From positions 2,790,001 through 2,854,000 of the forward strand of contig NZ_JAFJMJ010000002.1 in assembly GCF_017309385.1 (NCBI RefSeq): a stretch of 64,000 bases of DNA. The letters are read 5' to 3'. A model generated the notes under the pieces. That model did no database searches, was not told where the DNA came from, and worked only from the letters and a program-made list of their open reading frames with translations. Positions 41,640 to 50,050 of this stretch are shown piece by piece. A program made the translations under genes and the position numbers. Numbering within the stretch: the first letter of the stretch is position 1; each line of letters starts with the position of its first letter. This DNA is from Amycolatopsis sp. 195334CR (GTDB taxonomy: Bacteria; Actinomycetota; Actinomycetes; Mycobacteriales; Pseudonocardiaceae).

Positions 41640-44363
41640 TCACCGCGCGGCACCGAGCTTCGCCTCTACCCGCGACACCTGCTCGCCCCGGTTGTGCTGC
41701 CGGTAGCGGGTGATCGCCTCATCCCACGCCCGGCGTGCCTCGGCGAGCTCGCCGAGTTCCCGGTACGCGTCACCGATCCGGTCGAAGGTGTCGGCCTCGT
41801 CGGCGGTGTACCCGAGTTCGCGGTACACCACGAGCGCCGCCTGGAAGTACCCGACCGCGTCCCGGTGCGCGCCGGAGGTCGCGGCGATGTGCCCCAGTGT
41901 GTCCAAAGTGGCGCCTTCACCGCCACGACTGCCGTGCGCACGCAGCAAAACCAGGGCCTGCTCGCCGCACACGCGCGCCCGTTCCGGATCGAGCCCGGTC
42001 AGGTACCACGCCATCATGTTGAGCGCATTGGCTTCCCAGTCCGGATTCCCCAGTTCGCGGAACAACGCGAGCGCGTGCTCGGCGTGTTCCACCGCCGCGG
42101 TGTTGTCCCCCTGCTGACCCGTCACCCACGCCAGCGAGTGCTGGGTGTGGGCCTTCTCCTCGGTGGTGCGGGCGTACTCCCACGCGAGCCGCGAGTTCGC
42201 CAGTCCTTCTTCCAGCAGACCGGCCCGCACGTACGCACGAGAGGCGAGCCGATGGCACAGGTTGCGGACCTCCGGCTCGTGCTCCGCCGCGGCGAGCCCG
42301 AGTTCCCACGCGGCCACGTGGTCGTGCGGATCGGCCCGCATCCAGGAGTACGTGGCCTGCGCCCACGCCAGCTGCCAGGTATGGGCATACCAGCCCCGGT
42401 CGAACGCGAGCCGCTGCACCGCGGGCAGATTGGCGCGTTCGGCGGCGAACCAGGCTTGCGCGGCGGCGGCATCGGCCGGATTCCACGGTGGAACGGCCGG
42501 TGGTGGCAACTCGATCGGCGGACGGTTCGGCTCCAGCACGCGCTCGCAGGCGAAGGCCGTGTGCAGGTAGAACTCGGTCAGGCGCAACGCGGCGCCGTCC
42601 TCGGCGGGGAGTTCGGCGGCATAGTGACGGGCCAGGTCGTGCAGGGTGAACCGGCCGGGGCGAGGTTGCCGGACCAGGCTGGCGGCGGCCAGCTCGCGCA
42701 GGGAAGCCCGCGCCACCACCAGGGACTGATCCCCGATCGCGGCGGCGGCTTCCCCGCTGATCTCCGGCACGACCGCCTGGCCGAGCAGGGCGAACATCCG
42801 GCGCGCGGCCGGGGACAACCCCGCCAGCGACGCGGCGAAGGCGGCCCGCACACCGGAAGTCAGCTCGCCGGTTTCGAGCGCGTCGAGGGGCGCGGCCACC
42901 AGGTCGTCGGCGGTCGCCTGGAGCGGGAACTCGGGGTTGTTCGCCGCGAGCGCGGCCACGACGCCCAGTGCCAGCGGCAATCCCGCACACCGATCGAGGA
43001 TGACCGACACCGCCTCCGGTTCCGCGCCGACGCGCTCCTCGCCGAGCCTGCTGGCGAGCAGTCGGTGCTCATCCTGCGGCGAGAGCGTGTCCAGCGTCAT
43101 CCGCCCGGCGCTGTGCTCGGCCGCGAGCGCGGTCAACTGGCTGCGGCTGGTGACGAGCGTCGTGCACCAGCCGGAACCAGGAAGCAAAGGACGGACGTGG
43201 TCGCTGTCGCGGGCGTTGTCCAGCACGACCAGCAGCCGCTTGTCCGCGACGCGGCTGCGGAACAACGCCGTTTGCGCGTCGAGACCGGACGGGACGGCGT
43301 CGGCGGCGACGCCCAGCGCTTCCAGGAACCCGCGCACCGCGACCTCCGGGCGGAGCGGCCCGGACGTGGTGTACCCGCGCAGGTCGACGTAGAGCTGGCC
43401 GTCGGGGAACAGGTGCAGGTTCTGGTGGGCCCAGCGCAGCGCGAGCCAGGTCTTCCCGACGCCGCCCATGCCGGTCACGGCCACCAGCCTGGTCGTCCCG
43501 GAGTTCTGGGCCGCCTTGTCCAGCTCCGCCAGATCGGCCTCGCGCCCGATGAACAACGACGGCGACGCGGGGAGTTGCCGGGGTGCCGAGTCGGGTCTCG
43601 GCGTCAAAGCAGGGTCCGCCACGAGGATGCGCTGGTGCAGTTCCTGAAGCGGCGGCGCCGGTTCGGTACCCAGCTCGTCGACGAGGGCCTGCCGGGTCCG
43701 CCGGTAGTGCGCCAGCGCGGCGGCCTGCTGGTCACCGCGGTACAACGCGAGCATGAGCTGCGCGGCGGCGCGCTCGTCCAGTGGGCGGTCGTGGGACCGG
43801 GTGGTCAGTTCGGGGAGCAGTTCCTGATGCCTGCCGCACTCCAGCGCCCAGTCGACGCGGTCGGCATCGGCGGTGGCCTTTTCGAGTTCCAGGCGCTCCC
43901 GGACGCTGTCTGCCCAAGGCGTGGCCAACTCCGCGAGCGGCTTGCCACGCCAGAGCGCCAGTGCCTCGTCGACCAGTTGGAGTGAGCGGTGCGGGTCCTC
44001 CTGTTCCCGGGCCAAGGCGAGCAACCGGTGGAAGCGGTGCACGTCGACGCGGTCGCTCTCGATGACCAGCACATACCCGGTGTCGCGGCGCTCGATCGCC
44101 GCCCCGGCCTCGGCAACCGCCCGGCGAAGGTGGGTCAGGTAGGTGCGCAACACCGGCCGCACCCGGCTCGGCGCTTCGTCACCCCAGACGCGGTCGATGA
44201 GGCTGTCCACCGTCACCACGCGGTTGGCCTCGACCGCCAGCACCACCAGCACCGCCCGCCTGCGGCTGTGCCCGGCCGGTACCGGCTCACCCGCCGAACG
44301 CACCTCCAGTTCCCCGAGAACACCCACATCCGGCTGCCCGCCGATACCGCCCGCTTGTTGCAC
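41640..44363 (-). CDS. AfsR/SARP-family regulator with NTPase and TPR domains
   Basis: Predicted 907 aa from GTG 44363; GTG 44327 is an alternative that fits the family N-terminus (VGVLGELEVRS). OmpR-type DNA-binding domain to ~100, BTAD ~105-255 (ALYRGDQQAAALAHYRRTRQALVDELGTEP), NB-ARC ~280-540 with Walker A GMGGVGKTWLA and Walker B KRLLVVLDNARD, then TPRs (AHTQHSLAWVTGQQGDNTAAVEHAEHALALFRELG). Second large SARP of the window, only distantly related to the one at 35.9-38.6 kb. It lies next to the isonitrile-type genes, which it may activate. Confidence 0.93.
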   Translation of the reverse strand: MQQAGGIGGQPDVGVLGELEVRSAGEPVPAGHSRRRAVLVVLAVEANRVVTVDSLIDRVWGDEAPSRVRPVLRTYLTHLRRAVAEAGAAIERRDTGYVLVIESDRVDVHRFHRLLALAREQEDPHRSLQLVDEALALWRGKPLAELATPWADSVRERLELEKATADADRVDWALECGRHQELLPELTTRSHDRPLDERAAAQLMLALYRGDQQAAALAHYRRTRQALVDELGTEPAPPLQELHQRILVADPALTPRPDSAPRQLPASPSLFIGREADLAELDKAAQNSGTTRLVAVTGMGGVGKTWLALRWAHQNLHLFPDGQLYVDLRGYTTSGPLRPEVAVRGFLEALGVAADAVPSGLDAQTALFRSRVADKRLLVVLDNARDSDHVRPLLPGSGWCTTLVTSRSQLTALAAEHSAGRMTLDTLSPQDEHRLLASRLGEERVGAEPEAVSVILDRCAGLPLALGVVAALAANNPEFPLQATADDLVAAPLDALETGELTSGVRAAFAASLAGLSPAARRMFALLGQAVVPEISGEAAAAIGDQSLVVARASLRELAAASLVRQPRPGRFTLHDLARHYAAELPAEDGAALRLTEFYLHTAFACERVLEPNRPPIELPPPAVPPWNPADAAAAQAWFAAERANLPAVQRLAFDRGWYAHTWQLAWAQATYSWMRADPHDHVAAWELGLAAAEHEPEVRNLCHRLASRAYVRAGLLEEGLANSRLAWEYARTTEEKAHTQHSLAWVTGQQGDNTAAVEHAEHALALFRELGNPDWEANALNMMAWYLTGLDPERARVCGEQALVLLRAHGSRGGEGATLDTLGHIAATSGAHRDAVGYFQAALVVYRELGYTADEADTFDRIGDAYRELGELAEARRAWDEAITRYRQHNRGEQVSRVEAKLGAAR

Positions 44364-44571
44364 CCCTCTTGAATACCGGCAGTCCCTTCAACGGCCAAGC
44401 GCAATGCCGGAAACGGCGGCCAGCTCTCCGGCGTCCGTTGTGGACACAGCAGGCGGCTTGACCCCCGAATCGGCTTGGCCGACTGGAGTGATTTCCCACG
44501 GATAGCCTGCCCGTTCGTGCCCTGGCACGGGCCGCACGCGGCGTCTGCCATCGGCGCCCTCACCCGGGCGC

Positions 44572-44586
44572 ATAACGCGATGTTAT
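44572..44586. promoter_or_regulatory. Inverted repeat upstream of the pvcB-like gene (candidate LysR site)
   Basis: ATAAC-GCGAT-GTTAT is a perfect 5-bp-arm dyad with a 5-bp spacer, 50 bp upstream of the pvcB-like start. Its right part, CGATGTTAT, recurs in the lysR/pvcA intergenic region, suggesting one LysR regulator controls both. Confidence 0.6.
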
Positions 44587-44635
44587 CCCCAGACGACAGT
44601 AGGTAAGGCCATCCCGCGCGGTCAGGATGGAAGCC

Positions 44636-45448
44636 ATGATCGTCGTCGAGAAGTTGAGTTCGTTCGGGGTGGTGGTGCGGCCCGGCCCCGGTGCCGCCCA
44701 GCTCGCCGAGCTGCCCGTCGACCACCTTCGTGAACTGGTCAGGACCCACCACCTCCTGCTGCTCAGGGACTTCCCGCCGTTCGGCACCCCCGCCGAACTC
44801 ACCGAGTGGAGCGGCACCTGGGGTGAGATCAGCATGTGGCCCTTCGGCGCGGTGCTCGAACTGGTCGAGCACGACAACCCCGGCGACCACATCTTCGACC
44901 ACAGCTACGTCCCCCTGCACTGGGACGGCATGTACCGGCCGCAGGTACCGGAGTTCCAGATCTTCCACTGCGTCACCGCCCCGGCCGAGCACCAGGGCGG
45001 CCGGACCACCTTCGCCAATTCCCGAACGGCGGTGGCCGACGCCGAGCCGGAAACAAGACGCCTCTGGGAACGCGTCACCGGCACCTACCGGCGCAAGATG
45101 GAGTTCTACGACAGCAAGGCCGTCTCCCCGGTGGTGACCACGCACCCCGTCGCCGGCTTCCCGGTGCTGCGCTACGGAGAACCCGCCATCGCCGGTGACC
45201 CCGACTTCATCAACCACCCCGACCTCGAGTTCACCGGCGCCGACGACCGCTTCCACGAGAGCATCCGCGCCGCCCTCTACTCCCCCGCGCACTTCTACGC
45301 GCACGCCTGGCAAGCCGGCGACGTCGTCGTGGCCGACAACTACACGCTGCTCCACGGACGCGAGGCCTTCACCAGCCGCGCCCCGCGGCACCTGCGCCGC
45401 GTGCACGTGCTCGGTGACCCGCCGCTGGACAACCCCGCGCTCCGATGA
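44636..45448 (+). CDS. pvcB: PvcB-type Fe(II)/2-oxoglutarate-dependent oxygenase (TauD/TfdA superfamily)
   Basis: Predicted 270 aa from ATG 44636 (GGATGG upstream; ATG 44627 is an in-frame alternative). Iron ligands are the HxD in PLHWDGMYRPQ and a distal His in NYTLLHGREAF, with the 2-oxoglutarate-binding Arg in the following SRAPRHLRRVHV. HIFDHSYVPLHWDGMY, FQIFHCVTAP and TGTYRRKMEFYDS are the segments I associate with PvcB rather than taurine dioxygenases. PvcB oxidatively desaturates the isonitrile made by PvcA from Tyr or Trp. A pvcA-type gene lies 2.4 kb downstream. It is coupled to the next gene by an ATGA overlap. Confidence 0.82.
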   Translation: MIVVEKLSSFGVVVRPGPGAAQLAELPVDHLRELVRTHHLLLLRDFPPFGTPAELTEWSGTWGEISMWPFGAVLELVEHDNPGDHIFDHSYVPLHWDGMYRPQVPEFQIFHCVTAPAEHQGGRTTFANSRTAVADAEPETRRLWERVTGTYRRKMEFYDSKAVSPVVTTHPVAGFPVLRYGEPAIAGDPDFINHPDLEFTGADDRFHESIRAALYSPAHFYAHAWQAGDVVVADNYTLLHGREAFTSRAPRHLRRVHVLGDPPLDNPALR

Positions 45449-46884
45449 CAGCGGAGACTCCCACGGAGGTCGACGTCCTCGTGGTCGGTGCCGGTCCGGT
45501 CGGCCTGCTGTGCGCCTTCCTCGGACGGCTGCACAACCTGCGCGTCCTGATCGCCGACAAGACACCGGGGCCGCTTCGCACCGGCCGGGCCGACGCGCTC
45601 AACGCACGCTCGTTGCAACTGCTGGAGATAGTCGGCCTCTTCGACGACCTCTACCCGCTCGGGAAAACCTGCGACACCAGCTCGGTCTGGTCCGGCGGCC
45701 GGTTCGTCTCCCGCCAGTCGACCTGGTGGGAGGAGCTGGAAGGCTGCTTCCACAAGCACTTCCTGATGCTCGGCCAGTCCCACGTCGAAGGCCTCCTGGA
45801 TCGGCGGGTGGGTGAGGTACGCCGCGGGACGTCGGTCGAGGCGGTGGACCTCGTCGACGGTGGCTGCCGGTCCACGCTGTCGTCCGGCGAGGTCGTCGAG
45901 TCGAAGTTCGTCATCGGCGCCGACGGCTCCCGTTCGTTCGTCCGGGAAGCCTTCGGCATCCCGTTCGCGCTCATCCGGCCGCAAATGATCTGGGCCGTGC
46001 TGGACGGTGTCATGGCCACCGACTTCCCCAAGGTTCCGGAGATCATCGTCTTCCAGGCCGAAACCTCCGACGTGGCGTGGATTCCGCGCGAGGGAGACCT
46101 CGATCGGTTCTACGTCCGGATGGATGTGGAGGAGTTCACCTTCGACCAGGTCGTCGCCAAGATCAACCGCGCCCTGCACCCGCACCGGCTGGCCGTCGAG
46201 CGGGTCGAGTGGTACTCCCGCTTCTCCGTCAAGGAATCCGTCGCGGAGCGGTTCTCGGTGGACGAGCGGGTCCACCTGGCCGGGGACGCCTGCCACGTCC
46301 ATTCGGTGAACGGCGGCCAGGGGTTGAACACCGGGCTGTCGGACGCGTTCAACCTCATGTGGAAGCTCGGCATGGTGGTCAACGCCGGTGCGCCACCGGA
46401 AATCCTGCGCTCGTACGAAGAGGAACGCAAGCCGGTCGCGCTGAGCGTGGTCGAGTCCTCCGGTGCACTGGTACGCGCGACCAAGTACTCCGACAACGGA
46501 ACTCACGCGGTCGACTACGTCAAGACCGTGGAACGGCGGGCAGGCAACATCACCGGCATGGGAATCCGTTACGGCGAAAGCGGCCTCGCCGGTACCCGCC
46601 TCTTCGACTTCCTCGTCGAGTCGGACGGTCCGCGGATCTACTCGCTGCTCGACTACCGGTTCTTCACGCTCCTCGTCTTCGGTGACCACCACCCGCCCAT
46701 CGACCTGCCCCCTTTCGTCAAAACGCTGCGGTTCCCAAGAGCCCCCGAATGCCCGTACTCGAACCAGTTGCTCCTCGTCCGCCCCGATTCCCACATCGCC
46801 GCCGCATCGTCCACTGAGGACACCTCGGCGATCACCGGCTACCTGCGTTCGCTCTCGCCCATCGCCGCCAGCCAGTCGAGATAG
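45445..46884 (+). CDS. FAD-dependent phenol-hydroxylase-like monooxygenase
   Basis: Predicted 479 aa. VDVLVVGAGPVGLLCAFLGRLHN is the FAD loop, SKFVIGADGSRSFVRE the DG motif and RVHLAGDACHVHSVNGGQGLNTGLSDAFNLMWKL the GD motif characteristic of phenol 2-monooxygenase relatives. The C-terminal thioredoxin-like domain is only partly present. It overlaps the pvcB-like gene by 4 bp, so it acts in the same pathway, plausibly ring-hydroxylating an aromatic isonitrile as PvcC does in pseudomonads with an unrelated flavoenzyme. Its 3' end overlaps the convergent lysR gene by 46 bp. Confidence 0.88.
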   Translation: MTAETPTEVDVLVVGAGPVGLLCAFLGRLHNLRVLIADKTPGPLRTGRADALNARSLQLLEIVGLFDDLYPLGKTCDTSSVWSGGRFVSRQSTWWEELEGCFHKHFLMLGQSHVEGLLDRRVGEVRRGTSVEAVDLVDGGCRSTLSSGEVVESKFVIGADGSRSFVREAFGIPFALIRPQMIWAVLDGVMATDFPKVPEIIVFQAETSDVAWIPREGDLDRFYVRMDVEEFTFDQVVAKINRALHPHRLAVERVEWYSRFSVKESVAERFSVDERVHLAGDACHVHSVNGGQGLNTGLSDAFNLMWKLGMVVNAGAPPEILRSYEEERKPVALSVVESSGALVRATKYSDNGTHAVDYVKTVERRAGNITGMGIRYGESGLAGTRLFDFLVESDGPRIYSLLDYRFFTLLVFGDHHPPIDLPPFVKTLRFPRAPECPYSNQLLLVRPDSHIAAASSTEDTSAITGYLRSLSPIAASQSR

Positions 46885-47792
46885 ACCGGACTCCGGTCGA
46901 CCGCGGTCCGGTACACCCGCTCCGCCGCCGCGACCAGCTCCCCCGCCACCGCGGCCAGCGGCCCGTGGTTCTGCCACACCAGCACGTGGCTGGCCCACAT
47001 CGGATCGCCCGCCAGCGGCCGCACCACCACCCCGGCGTGGCGGCGGAACGTGGCCTGGCCCAGCCCGATCGCCTGGCCGCTGCTGATCAGGTCGGTGTAA
47101 CTCCCGGCCTCCGCCTCGTAACCGACCTTCGGAGGGAAGCCCGCATCGTGGCACGCCAGCGTGAAGTACTCCCGGAACCGGTTGTCGTCCGGCGGTTCCA
47201 GCGCCCACTCCTCGTCGGCCAGTTCGGCCAGCGGCACCGCTTCCAGCCCGACCGCGGGATGGGTTTCCGGCAGCAGCACGAACACCGGCTCGGTGGCCAC
47301 CACGTGCCGCAGCACCCCGGCGCGGAGTTCCGTTTCGTAGCCAGGGAACTCCAGCAGGGCGGCCAGTTCCAGCCGCCGTCCCGCCAGCAGGTCGACCAAA
47401 AGCGCGTTGGACTGCTCGGTGCGGAACCGGATCTCGGCGTCCGGGCGCAGTTCCCGCAGCGCGGGGAGCAGTCCGGCGGCGAGCGGGCCGAGCACCGCTC
47501 CGTAGTGGAGCCGGGCGGGGGTGCCGGACGCGTGGTGCGCGGCGCCGCTGTTCAGCTCGTCCATCGCCGGGAGCACGGCCCGCGCCCGGGACAGCACGTA
47601 GGAACCCAGCGCGGTCAGCGTGGTCCCGTTGCCGTCCCTGGTGAACAGCGGTCCGCCCAGCGCCCGTTCCAGCCGCTGCACCTGCCTGGTCAGCGCGGGC
47701 TGCGAAATGCCCAGCGCGGCCGCGGCCCGGTTGAGGCTGCCGTGGTCGGCGACCGCGCACACCACCCGCAGGTGTCGGACTTCCAGTTCCAT
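46839..47792 (-). CDS. LysR-family regulator of the isonitrile locus
   Basis: Predicted 317 aa from ATG 47792. HTH: GSLNRAAAALGISQPALTRQVQRLERALGGPLFTRD. The PBP-like effector domain follows (RLHYGAVLGPLAAGLLPALREL). It is divergent from the pvcA-like gene, 51 bp apart, and convergent with the hydroxylase. In Pseudomonas a LysR protein, PtxR, is encoded beside pvcABCD, a parallel arrangement. The intergenic CGATGTTAT also occurs upstream of pvcB. Confidence 0.92.
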   Translation of the reverse strand: MELEVRHLRVVCAVADHGSLNRAAAALGISQPALTRQVQRLERALGGPLFTRDGNGTTLTALGSYVLSRARAVLPAMDELNSGAAHHASGTPARLHYGAVLGPLAAGLLPALRELRPDAEIRFRTEQSNALLVDLLAGRRLELAALLEFPGYETELRAGVLRHVVATEPVFVLLPETHPAVGLEAVPLAELADEEWALEPPDDNRFREYFTLACHDAGFPPKVGYEAEAGSYTDLISSGQAIGLGQATFRRHAGVVVRPLAGDPMWASHVLVWQNHGPLAAVAGELVAAAERVYRTAVDRSPVYLDWLAAMGESERR

Positions 47793-47797
47793 CCCCC

Positions 47798-47806
47798 GAT
47801 GTTATG
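47798..47806. promoter_or_regulatory. Shared CGATGTTAT element between lysR and pvcA
   Basis: The 9-mer CGATGTTAT is identical to 44578-44586 upstream of pvcB. It lies in the 51-bp divergent promoter, close to the lysR start. Candidate half-site for the local LysR protein. Confidence 0.45.
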
Positions 47807-47843
47807 AGCCGCTGTTCCTTCCCGACGAGATCCAGGACGGACG

Positions 47844-48800
47844 ATGATCGAACAGGATTCGGTGCCCGCGGTCGACCGGCGGGCCGCCTCGGTGCTGCGC
47901 CTCGTACTGGCCCACCAGCGCAGAACCCGGGACGCCGCGTGCACCGGCGCGGTGTGCGCCCGGTGCCTCGACCACCACCTCGGCACCGTCCGGGCGCTGG
48001 TGGCCGCGGGCCGCCGGATCGACCTCGTGCTCCCGGCGTTCCCGGTGAAGTCGCCCAATCCCGCCAAGGTGCTGGGCGTCCTGCCCGACCTCGCCGAGGA
48101 GCACGCGCTGCGCTTCCTGCGGTCGCTGGCCGACCGGATCGGCGAGCTCCACCCGGCCGGCGCGCGGGTGCTGATCTGCTCGGACGGACGGGTGTTCAGC
48201 GATCTCATCGGGGTCTCCGACGAGGTCGTGTCGGCCTACCGCGCGGAGCTCGACCGGATGATCGCGCGGGTCGGCGGCGGGCGGCTGGGCCAGTTCTGCC
48301 TGGACGACGCGGCCGCGGGCCGCTCACCGGAACAGATGCGCGCGGACCTGGTGCGCCGCCACGGCCAGCCGGTCGAGCGGATTCGCGCCGAGGTCCGGGC
48401 CGGTGGGCCGCTGCTCGGGATGTACCGGGGCATCACCCGGTTCCTGGTCGAGGACCAGTCGGTTCCCGGCCGCACCGAGAGCCGGGCGGCGCTGCAACGC
48501 CGTTGCCGTGAACGCGCGTACGGCGTGATCTCGCGCAGCAACGCCTGGTCGAACCTCCTGGCCGAGCACTTCCCCGACGCGGTCCGGCTGTCGATCCACC
48601 CGCAGCCGTGCGGCTCGGCGAAGCTCGGCGTACTCCTGGCCGACACCCCGGACACGTGGCTGACCCCGTGGCACAGCGTGGCCGTCCAGGACGGCGCCCG
48701 CATCCGGCTGATGAAACGAGCCGATGCCGAGGCCGCCGGCGCCACCCCGGTCCTGGTCGACGGCCGACCTACGCACTACCGGCTGCCTGCTCGGCGGTGA
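47844..48800 (+). CDS. pvcA: Isonitrile (isocyanide) synthase of the PvcA/DIT1 family
   Basis: Predicted 318 aa, the family's usual length. Conserved blocks are intact: LVLPAFPVKSPNPAKVLGVLPDLAEE, VLICSDGRVFSDLIGV, YGVISRSNAWSNLL, VRLSIHPQPCGSAKLGVLL and TWLTPWHSVAVQDGARIRLMKR. PvcA/IsnA enzymes convert the amino group of Tyr or Trp to an isonitrile using ribulose-5-phosphate as carbon donor. With the PvcB-type oxygenase upstream this is a two-enzyme core for a vinyl isonitrile. ATG 47844 is used. Its 3' end overlaps the convergent monooxygenase by 25 bp. Confidence 0.9.
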   Translation: MIEQDSVPAVDRRAASVLRLVLAHQRRTRDAACTGAVCARCLDHHLGTVRALVAAGRRIDLVLPAFPVKSPNPAKVLGVLPDLAEEHALRFLRSLADRIGELHPAGARVLICSDGRVFSDLIGVSDEVVSAYRAELDRMIARVGGGRLGQFCLDDAAAGRSPEQMRADLVRRHGQPVERIRAEVRAGGPLLGMYRGITRFLVEDQSVPGRTESRAALQRRCRERAYGVISRSNAWSNLLAEHFPDAVRLSIHPQPCGSAKLGVLLADTPDTWLTPWHSVAVQDGARIRLMKRADAEAAGATPVLVDGRPTHYRLPARR

Positions 48801-50032
48801 GCCCCTACCAGCCGTCCCGCGAGAGAACGGAACGCGTTCTGGGTCCCGGTGACCGCCTTCAAGCCGAACTTGCCGAGCCGGAAGGCCACCGGCCCCTCGA
48901 GGCGTTGGGCCCACCGCAAGTTCGACGTGCTGGCCGCCACGGCCTTCCGGCCACGGCTGAGCATGCGCGACTCGTAGCCGCCCAGCGCGCGCGTGGGGTC
49001 GGCGAGCCCGCGGTCGATCAGCGCGATCACGTCGGCCAGGTCGACCGCGTCGCACAACGCCGTGCTCGCCCCGATCCCGCCGGTCGGCGGCATGACGTGG
49101 ATCGCGTCCCCGAGCAGGGTGACCGAGGGCGAGGTCGGCCAGGCCGGGGTCTTCGGCGCTGCCCAGAACGTCAGGGGCACCATCGACGCGGCATCCGCGT
49201 GCGCGACGAGTTCGGCGGCGGCAGGGTCCCAGGCGTCGAGCAGTCCCAGCACCGGCGCTCGCAGGGGTTCCCCGGGACCCAGCTCCCGGGGATCGGCCTG
49301 CCACCGGTCCGGTGGTGCCGCCACCGCCCACAGCACGTACGGCTCCTCCGGGTCGCTCGGCTGGTGGTACGAGAAGAACAGGTTTCCACCCCCTGGGCCG
49401 AGCACGAACCCCGTCCCCCGCAGGAAAGGCGGCGGCAGGGACAACGTCCGCGCGATGTCGAGGCTGGTCGTGCCGGCCACACAGCGGGTGGGCCACGCCG
49501 ACGGTTCCGATCCGGGCAGCAACTGCGCGCGAACCGCGGAGGCCCGGCCGTCGGCGCCGACGAGCAGCGTGCCTTCCACTTCGTCCCCATCAGCGAGTCG
49601 CACGCTCACGCCGTTGTCGGGCAGCGCCCGGTACCCGGTCACTTCACGTCCCCAGTGGACCTCCGCGTCCAACCCGGTCAGCAGCATCGAGCGCAGGGCA
49701 CGGCGGCTGACCATCACGTCGTCGTCGACCAGAGTTTCCGAGCCACCCAACGGAATGGCGGCCAGCTCGGTCAGCGATTCGTCGAGCAGGTGGAACGCGT
49801 CCAGTGGTACCGACGCGGCGGCGAGCACCCCGAGGTAGTTCCGCAGCGGCAGGCAGTCGTACAACGCGCGGTTGGCTTCCCCGGTCAGGTGCAGCCGATA
49901 GCCACTCCACTGCGCGTCGAAGCCGCTGTCCCGTTCGAACACCGCGACGTCCACGCCCCGGCGCCGAAGTCCCTGCGCCAGGCAGAGACCACCGATACCG
50001 GCACCCGCGATGATCACCCGTGTGCTTGCCAA
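48776..50032 (-). CDS. FAD-dependent monooxygenase co-transcribed with the LitR-like regulator
   Basis: Predicted 418 aa from TTG 50032, supported by GGGAGG six bases upstream. VIIAGAGIGGLCLAQGLRRRG is the FAD loop, GTLLVGADGRASAVRAQLL the DG motif and VTLLGDAIHVMPPTGGIGASTALCDAVDLA the GD motif. It belongs to the group A hydroxylase/oxidoreductase class found in polyketide and carotenoid tailoring. It follows the MerR/B12-like gene by 18 bp on the same strand and overlaps the pvcA 3' end, so it could serve either the carotenoid or the isonitrile pathway. Confidence 0.87.
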   Translation of the reverse strand: MASTRVIIAGAGIGGLCLAQGLRRRGVDVAVFERDSGFDAQWSGYRLHLTGEANRALYDCLPLRNYLGVLAAASVPLDAFHLLDESLTELAAIPLGGSETLVDDDVMVSRRALRSMLLTGLDAEVHWGREVTGYRALPDNGVSVRLADGDEVEGTLLVGADGRASAVRAQLLPGSEPSAWPTRCVAGTTSLDIARTLSLPPPFLRGTGFVLGPGGGNLFFSYHQPSDPEEPYVLWAVAAPPDRWQADPRELGPGEPLRAPVLGLLDAWDPAAAELVAHADAASMVPLTFWAAPKTPAWPTSPSVTLLGDAIHVMPPTGGIGASTALCDAVDLADVIALIDRGLADPTRALGGYESRMLSRGRKAVAASTSNLRWAQRLEGPVAFRLGKFGLKAVTGTQNAFRSLAGRLVGAHRRAGSR

Positions 50033-50050
50033 CCGGTCCCTCCCTGAGCG

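Noticed and set aside
44636..45448. ScoE-type isonitrile-forming decarboxylase instead of PvcB
   Set aside because: ScoE acts in lipopeptide isonitrile clusters with acyl-ACP ligases and an NRPS, none of which is here, whereas a PvcA-type synthase is.
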